Shown one piece after another: positions 29,052 through 32,968 of a DNA stretch of 32,968 nucleotides. Numbering within the stretch: the first letter of the stretch is position 1; each line of letters begins with the position of its first letter. Position numbers and translations under genes: made by a program. The notes beneath the pieces were generated by a model, which was not told the DNA's origin, did not search any database, and saw nothing but the letters and a program-made list of their open reading frames with translations. Where the stretch lies: positions 1 through 32,968 of the IMG/VR virus record IMGVR_UViG_3300031772_001620; one strand, given 5' to 3'. The stretch is from a virus.

Positions 29052-30143
29052 TTACCAGCCTTCTGCTTTTCTATCTTGACAATAGATCGCTGCCTCAATC
29101 GTAACCCCATGCTCCGGCGTGATAACGGCAAATGGTGATGAGGGTAGTTCGTAGCCAAAGTTCCCGAGATAAGCATATTCGTCTAACCCTTTAGGGCTGC
29201 CACCCACAGTGAAACTCAAGCCTCGAATATATTGGTGGAAATGGCCCATAAACATATGGTCGTGAGCCATACCAAACGAAGCATTACGTTTCCGTTTCCG
29301 ATGATCCAACAAACTGACCGGCGTTAAAAGCCCTGAGATACCGGAACCGCCTTTAGCCTGGTCGCCATGAGTCAATAGCAGTTTGGTGTTGTAGACATCC
29401 ACATAGGCATCGGCTGATAGGGGAATGTTCCAAGTGAATCGTTTATCTTCCCTGAAGTGGCGTTGTAGGTTGCGAGACATCAACCAGTCGAAGTTATCTT
29501 CTACTCGACCTTTAGTGCGAGGCTTCCGGGTGTTGCGTCCATGATTACCTACAACTGATACAACGTGCGTCGGACCGTAAGCTGTGGCTATCGTATCTAA
29601 GAACGCTGCAAGATGATCTACCCAATAATCTAAAGACGCTATAACGGAATGGGATTCGTTGAACTCGGCTAGGTCGTGGAGCGAACCGCTAAACAGGTCG
29701 CCTCCTAGACAGACGATAGCGCCATCATATTTGAAACCGCCCATCAGTTCTGTCCCTAAACGAATCGCTCCATCAGCGATACGTTGCAACCGGCCTAAAG
29801 CAATTTCCCGAGAGTAGGCGTTCATGCCGTTTACTTCTTCGGGCTTGACTATCTCATCAAGATGTAAGTCGGAAAGCATAATGAACGCTGTCGCAGCGTG
29901 CTTTTTGACTTTGATGGTAGGAAGCGCCCATTTAGGTTGCTGAACACTCATAGCGCTCGCAGGTTTAAAATATTCTTCTTGAAGTAGCAAGATTTCGTCC
30001 CGTTCGTCTATAAGTGAACGGACAGATTTTTCTAAAACTCGTATCTTGTTATCTCTAGCAGCGATACGTTCCTCATATCGAGAAAGTATCCGAGCAGTCG
30101 GATCGTTAGCGCTGGCGTCTAACTGTTCTTCAAACGATGCCAT
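29052..30143 (-). CDS. Calcineurin-like metallophosphoesterase
   Basis: ATG 30143 (MASFEEQLDASANDP) is chosen as the less overlapping start; 363 residues. A coiled coil (about 18-57) precedes a metallophosphoesterase domain with SDLHLDE (91-97), CLGGDLFSG, VVGNHGR, LLTHGDQ and MGHFHQY, the metal-binding signature of the calcineurin-like superfamily. These enzymes hydrolyse phosphodiesters or phosphomonoesters with two metal ions; in phages they are often linked to DNA repair or nucleotide metabolism. It overlaps the small HTH gene by 14 nt. Confidence 0.85.
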   Translation of the reverse strand: MASFEEQLDASANDPTARILSRYEERIAARDNKIRVLEKSVRSLIDERDEILLLQEEYFKPASAMSVQQPKWALPTIKVKKHAATAFIMLSDLHLDEIVKPEEVNGMNAYSREIALGRLQRIADGAIRLGTELMGGFKYDGAIVCLGGDLFSGSLHDLAEFNESHSVIASLDYWVDHLAAFLDTIATAYGPTHVVSVVGNHGRNTRKPRTKGRVEDNFDWLMSRNLQRHFREDKRFTWNIPLSADAYVDVYNTKLLLTHGDQAKGGSGISGLLTPVSLLDHRKRKRNASFGMAHDHMFMGHFHQYIRGLSFTVGGSPKGLDEYAYLGNFGYELPSSPFAVITPEHGVTIEAAIYCQDRKAEGW

Positions 30144-30360
30144 TACGGACACGCCAGTTGTTGATTGCACCCGAAGAAATTGTGTAACCCATAGAACGCA
30201 ATGCCCTTGTTATCAGAGCAGCATTATATTTTTTGTCCCTTAAAGCAGCATCAAAACTTTTCTTATCAGCAGCATCGAGATCGTTTAAGACCACATCAAC
30301 CATAAGAGGCTGACCAGATTTAAGTATTGAGCTCTTTAAAGCGTCATCAAACTTGCTCAT
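30130..30360 (-). CDS. Small helix-turn-helix-like protein (76 aa)
   Basis: The C-terminal half reads ALITRALRSMGYTISSGAIN followed by NWR, a helix-turn-helix pattern common in small actinophage DNA-binding proteins. The N-terminal half is a charged helical region (LNDLDAADKKSFDAALRD). The ATG overlaps the upstream TGA by 4 nt (ATGA). It probably binds DNA or regulates early genes. The family assignment is weak. Confidence 0.55.
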   Translation of the reverse strand: MSKFDDALKSSILKSGQPLMVDVVLNDLDAADKKSFDAALRDKKYNAALITRALRSMGYTISSGAINNWRVRNGIV

Positions 30361-30848
30361 TTAGAGACTCCTTCGCTTTGGACAACCGGCGTAATGATGA
30401 TCGCACACTTTGATGGTCCATCCGAATAGTCATCAGGGTCAATGTCGTGATCTCTTAGCCAAGTCGTACGCACATTGTCTCCGGCAAGACGGAACGCAGC
30501 ACGCACGCCTTCCCACAATTCTTGTGGACTGGTTTGCTCTCCAGTTTCTTGGTTCCACATGACTTGGCGACTAACCGCTGCAACAAGTTGCTCATTATCG
30601 GTCCATTTACGCTGCTTAGACCAACGAAATGTTGCCTGATATTTGCCTACAGTGACTTCACGCTCACCATCAAAAGCCACAGAAGCAAACTTCTCGATCA
30701 TTTTGCAAGCATCCTGAGCAGCACCTTTCATAGCCCTTGCCATCTCGACAAGTTCTAAGATGCGCTCACCATCGTCTGAGGTTTTGGCTTCTTCTTCCAT
30801 TTCGTGGAGAATTAGCGTCACATTGTCTAGTGCGGCACGATCAGTCAT
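30357..30848 (-). CDS. Hypothetical early protein (163 aa)
   Basis: ATG 30848 has a good Shine-Dalgarno (GAGGAG). The N-terminal 60 residues are helical and acidic (LILHEMEEEAKTSDDGERIL). A beta segment follows (EVTVGKYQATFRWSKQRKWT), then helices. The aromatic/basic YQATFRWSKQRKW stretch might contact nucleic acid. It is co-transcribed with the HTH protein and phosphoesterase. No family was recognised. Confidence 0.55.
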   Translation of the reverse strand: MTDRAALDNVTLILHEMEEEAKTSDDGERILELVEMARAMKGAAQDACKMIEKFASVAFDGEREVTVGKYQATFRWSKQRKWTDNEQLVAAVSRQVMWNQETGEQTSPQELWEGVRAAFRLAGDNVRTTWLRDHDIDPDDYSDGPSKCAIIITPVVQSEGVSK

Positions 30849-30884
30849 ACTCGCTCCTCAAAGGTAATTCCGCTTAGATATAGT

Positions 30885-31367
30885 CTAACCATTCTCAGGG
30901 GTTGCATCGGGTTCTTGCACTGCGGTAGCCCAATCCTCGTAAGGCATAATCACCCAACGAGGCTTTGTGCCAGTATTCGGGCCAAAGTTCCAAGACAAAA
31001 TTAACGCCCGGTTCACTCCATTAAGACCCATAGTGCGCTTCATCTTCGATTCTACGCCTTTAGATTCAATCCACCGGCGGAACCCTCGGCACACAGCGAC
31101 GTTCGACGTTTCCTCGTAAACCCACAATCCGACCCGACCGTCCGCACCAGAGAGCTGACCGCTCAACGGATCTCGGCTCCCCCCCGTCCGTTTCGCTATC
31201 GTATTCACTCGCTTCCGTTCCAAGCCCCTCTGACGGCCACCCACACAACGCTTGCATGGACATCCACGAACATGATGCAAGCCATCCCGCCATGCTTTCT
31301 TCTTGGGTGTCCCAAAACTTCCACAACCACATGGACAATCCTCCTTAGCAGGGCCAGGCAACATCAT
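30885..31367 (-). CDS. Zinc-finger protein, possible Holliday-junction-type nuclease relative
   Basis: ATG 31367 (MMLPGPAKEDCPCGCGSFGT) overlaps the upstream stop by 4 nt (ATGA) and is preferred to the ATG at 31385. The N-terminus has CPCGCG and CPCKRC pairs with a His between, a zinc-binding module. The remainder (RVGLWVYEETSNVAVCRG ... PRWVIMPYEDW) has the outline of actinophage resolvase-like proteins in which an E-x-K motif sits at the YEETS position. Here the lysine is absent, so activity is uncertain. It lies next to the Rad52-like gene. Confidence 0.45.
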   Translation of the reverse strand: MMLPGPAKEDCPCGCGSFGTPKKKAWRDGLHHVRGCPCKRCVGGRQRGLERKRVNTIAKRTGGSRDPLSGQLSGADGRVGLWVYEETSNVAVCRGFRRWIESKGVESKMKRTMGLNGVNRALILSWNFGPNTGTKPRWVIMPYEDWATAVQEPDATPENG

Positions 31368-31585
31368 TTTGTGATCTCTTTCCAAGCATCCATCTCAACA
31401 TATAACTCTACAAGGCCAGCATTATGGGCCGACTCAATACAAGCCAACAAAACTTGGACAACAGTACCTATCGAATCATCTAACAGGTCTATTTTCACAA
31501 GATCACACTCATCTCGAATCTCAGCCATACGCTGATCTACCTGCGCAGTAACCCAAGCAGGACGTTTCTTACCGGCCATTACCAT
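31364..31585 (-). CDS. Hypothetical early protein (73 aa)
   Basis: A short soluble protein (MVMAGKKRPAWVTAQVDQRM) with amphipathic helices (VVQVLLACIESAHNAGLVEL). It overlaps the upstream gene by 17 nt if the first ATG is used, or 11 nt from Met3. No Shine-Dalgarno is seen, so translation probably relies on coupling. No family was recognised. Confidence 0.5.
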   Translation of the reverse strand: MVMAGKKRPAWVTAQVDQRMAEIRDECDLVKIDLLDDSIGTVVQVLLACIESAHNAGLVELYVEMDAWKEITK

Positions 31586-31901
31586 CAGCCATCCCCAAAT
31601 ACTTGAGGTGAGACTGACCAGCGGACAAACGATGCTCTAACTCGTTGATCTTCGCTCGGCAAGCTTTAGTCCGAGCAATCGCAATATTCCACTGTTGCCG
31701 CTCCATATAAGCCTCAACCTGAGCGTTCTTATCTATCAACGTCGCAGGCAGACCACTAACCTTGCCCATAGTGAACGCTCGCGCATGAGTACCAAGGTAA
31801 GCATTTTCGGCTAGAGCTTCTAGGTCTAAGGCGGCCACATAATCGTCAGTAGATTTCTCTAACTGGCGAGAAAGCCTCAACAATGGGCCATCATCTATCA
31901 C
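31569..31901 (-). CDS. Hypothetical helical protein (110 aa)
   Basis: GTG 31901 overlaps the TAG of the Rad52-like gene by one base (TAGTG). The product is mostly helical with a likely coiled coil (LSRQLEKSTDDYVAALDLEA; KACRAKINELEHRLSAGQSH). Its immediate coupling to the annealing protein suggests an accessory role in recombination. No family was recognised. Confidence 0.55.
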   Translation of the reverse strand: MIDDGPLLRLSRQLEKSTDDYVAALDLEALAENAYLGTHARAFTMGKVSGLPATLIDKNAQVEAYMERQQWNIAIARTKACRAKINELEHRLSAGQSHLKYLGMADGNGR

Positions 31902-32590
31902 TAAAACGGTTCCTGTTCCATCTTCAAAATCAACAAGTTTGCTTTATCAAGTTGAGCGTCAGAGCAGTCACCCAATTTAGGTAACCCCGCAGACTTCCAA
32001 GCATCAGCAATAGGCATCTTCGCTTCTTTTAATACCCCAAGTCGAGCAGCAATCTCATTACGTTTCGTCTCCAGAGTAGGGGGCAGGGAATCCACGGCAG
32101 CAGAATCAGGTAACGCCCGCTCCCCGACCTGCGCAACCACTTCCGGCTCAAGCCGTCCTACATCGGCTTTCCGCTCAGAGGGCTGTGGATTCCCCGCCAC
32201 CTTATTGAGCGCCGTATGCAGATAGTAAGAATCGCCAGCCCACAAATGGAGCCCACAACCCAAACGCATCGCACACCGCTTAAACGCATCACTAGCAGCG
32301 TCTTTAGCTTTAGCGCCGTCGTTCTTATTTGAAGATGCCTCGGCATCTCCAATTTCGGTAATCGTAACACGCGTGCCGTCAATAGTGACAGTCATACTTG
32401 CTAGACAACCAACAACTTCACCGGTCTTATCTCGAATCAATTCAACAACACCGAAACTATACGGCCCAAGCACTTCAAGAAGGCGTTGAGCAATGATGTC
32501 ATGCGCTACATACGAAGCCGCAAACTTGCCAGGTTTCTGGCTAATAAACTTCGCAGGAAAAGGCTTGGAGAGTTCCGATAATTGGCTCAC
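31901..32590 (-). CDS. Rad52-family single-strand annealing protein
   Basis: The first ~120 of 229 residues match the Rad52/Sak type of phage annealing proteins: YVAHDIIAQRLLEVLGPYSF, VGCLASMTVTIDG, and ITEIGDAEAS followed by AKAKDAASDAFKRCAMRLGC. The C-terminal half is a linker plus a small helical domain. Such proteins anneal complementary single strands during recombination and replication of phage DNA. It starts at ATG 32590, 2 nt after the upstream stop, and is coupled to the next gene. Confidence 0.8.
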   Translation of the reverse strand: MSQLSELSKPFPAKFISQKPGKFAASYVAHDIIAQRLLEVLGPYSFGVVELIRDKTGEVVGCLASMTVTIDGTRVTITEIGDAEASSNKNDGAKAKDAASDAFKRCAMRLGCGLHLWAGDSYYLHTALNKVAGNPQPSERKADVGRLEPEVVAQVGERALPDSAAVDSLPPTLETKRNEIAARLGVLKEAKMPIADAWKSAGLPKLGDCSDAQLDKANLLILKMEQEPF

Positions 32591-32592
32591 TA

Positions 32593-32968
32593 CTAGTCTC
32601 GCCCTTTAACAGTAGTGTCCGCTGCCATCTCTCGCACAAGTTTCAATGTTTCTGCACCTGAAATGCCTAGAATCTTAGGAAGCAGAATCAGGATGCCTGC
32701 CAACTGGTTGTTATAGATATGAACAAACCCGCCCATATCTTCTTGCTTTGAGTATTCAAGTTGGCGACGCTCCAAAGTGATCGCCGTTTCTAGCGCATAA
32801 CTTCGCAACTCTGTTCGTGCTGCTAGCAAAGCTCGGATCTCTTCCAAGTTTGATGCAGCATATTCGGCTAACTCTTTAAGTTTTTCACTAGATTCTTCAG
32901 CCGCATCCAAGGATTTTTTAGCAACCGAACCAAGCGTTACTGTCTCGGCAAGGGCAACTTGCGCCGCT
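32593..32968 (-). CDS. Coiled-coil protein, 5' end outside window
   Basis: The frame is open through the right edge (it continues upstream of the apparent TTG start at 32910 as ...ETVTLGSVAKKS), so the start is beyond the window. The visible part is helical and charged (SEKLKELAEYAASNLEEIRA; ETAITLERRQLEYSKQ). A hydrophobic stretch lies near the end (LAGILILLPKILGISG). Coupled to the Rad52-like gene. No family was recognised. Confidence 0.6.
   Translation of the reverse strand, partial: AAQVALAETVTLGSVAKKSLDAAEESSEKLKELAEYAASNLEEIRALLAARTELRSYALETAITLERRQLEYSKQEDMGGFVHIYNNQLAGILILLPKILGISGAETLKLVREMAADTTVKGRD

Noticed and set aside
1-32968. tRNA or tmRNA genes
   Set aside because: I found no cloverleaf-like set of stems with the conserved T-loop and acceptor pattern; a dedicated search would be needed to exclude them.

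Overview
The window reads as part of a tailed bacteriophage (or prophage) genome from an actinobacterial host. The host inference rests on a WhiB-family iron-sulphur protein, a WhiG/FliA-type sigma factor and frequent GTG starts. Family-level evidence for a tailed phage comes from a terminase large subunit, portal, scaffold, SU10/DUF5309-like major capsid protein and NlpC/P60 virion peptidase. Almost every gene lies on the minus strand, so transcription runs from right to left. Only a two-gene serine-recombinase unit (25875-26760) is on the plus strand. Both window edges cut through genes.

Right arm (26917-32968, minus): early and DNA-metabolism genes. They include a Rad52-like annealing protein, a zinc-binding protein, a small HTH protein, a metallophosphoesterase, a staphylococcal-nuclease-like enzyme, several zinc-ribbon peptides, WhiB, and an HTH initiator-like protein. 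The initiator-like gene carries three perfect DnaA boxes and three iterons inside its coding sequence, and I propose this as the replication origin (lambda-O-like arrangement). The recombinase unit converges on this operon, and the two are separated by strong terminators.

Middle (20127-25429, minus): a partly GC-rich accessory region built as four cassettes. Each has a sigma70-like promoter with a nearly invariant 16-bp core (CGCGACGCCTAGCGCG), one to four genes, and a GC-rich hairpin. The cassettes encode (i) four accessory proteins including DUF6927-like and Api92/YubB-like members, (ii) a protein with a Cys-rich tail, (iii) a DnaN-like sliding clamp plus a membrane protein, and (iv) a small helical protein plus a membrane protein. 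The core shifts by 4 bp relative to the -35/-10 boxes in one cassette, which argues that it is an operator read by a common regulator. The intergenic DNA holds 12-bp tandem repeats and longer exact repeats.

Left arm (1-19494, minus): one late operon with overlapping or near-touching genes. The order of transcription is sigma factor, ribbon-helix-helix protein, zinc ribbon, terminase (with a TerS-like N-terminal HTH), two tiny basic peptides, portal, Pro/Gln-rich protein, a 2125-residue internal-virion-type protein, a series of internal virion or structural proteins including NlpC/P60, scaffold, major capsid, decoration-like protein, connector, and a truncated tail protein with 42-residue propeller-type repeats. 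A gene-free, G-rich segment (19495-20126) separates the late operon from the cassettes. Assignments without a recognised family are marked as such, and all functions are inferred from sequence patterns alone.
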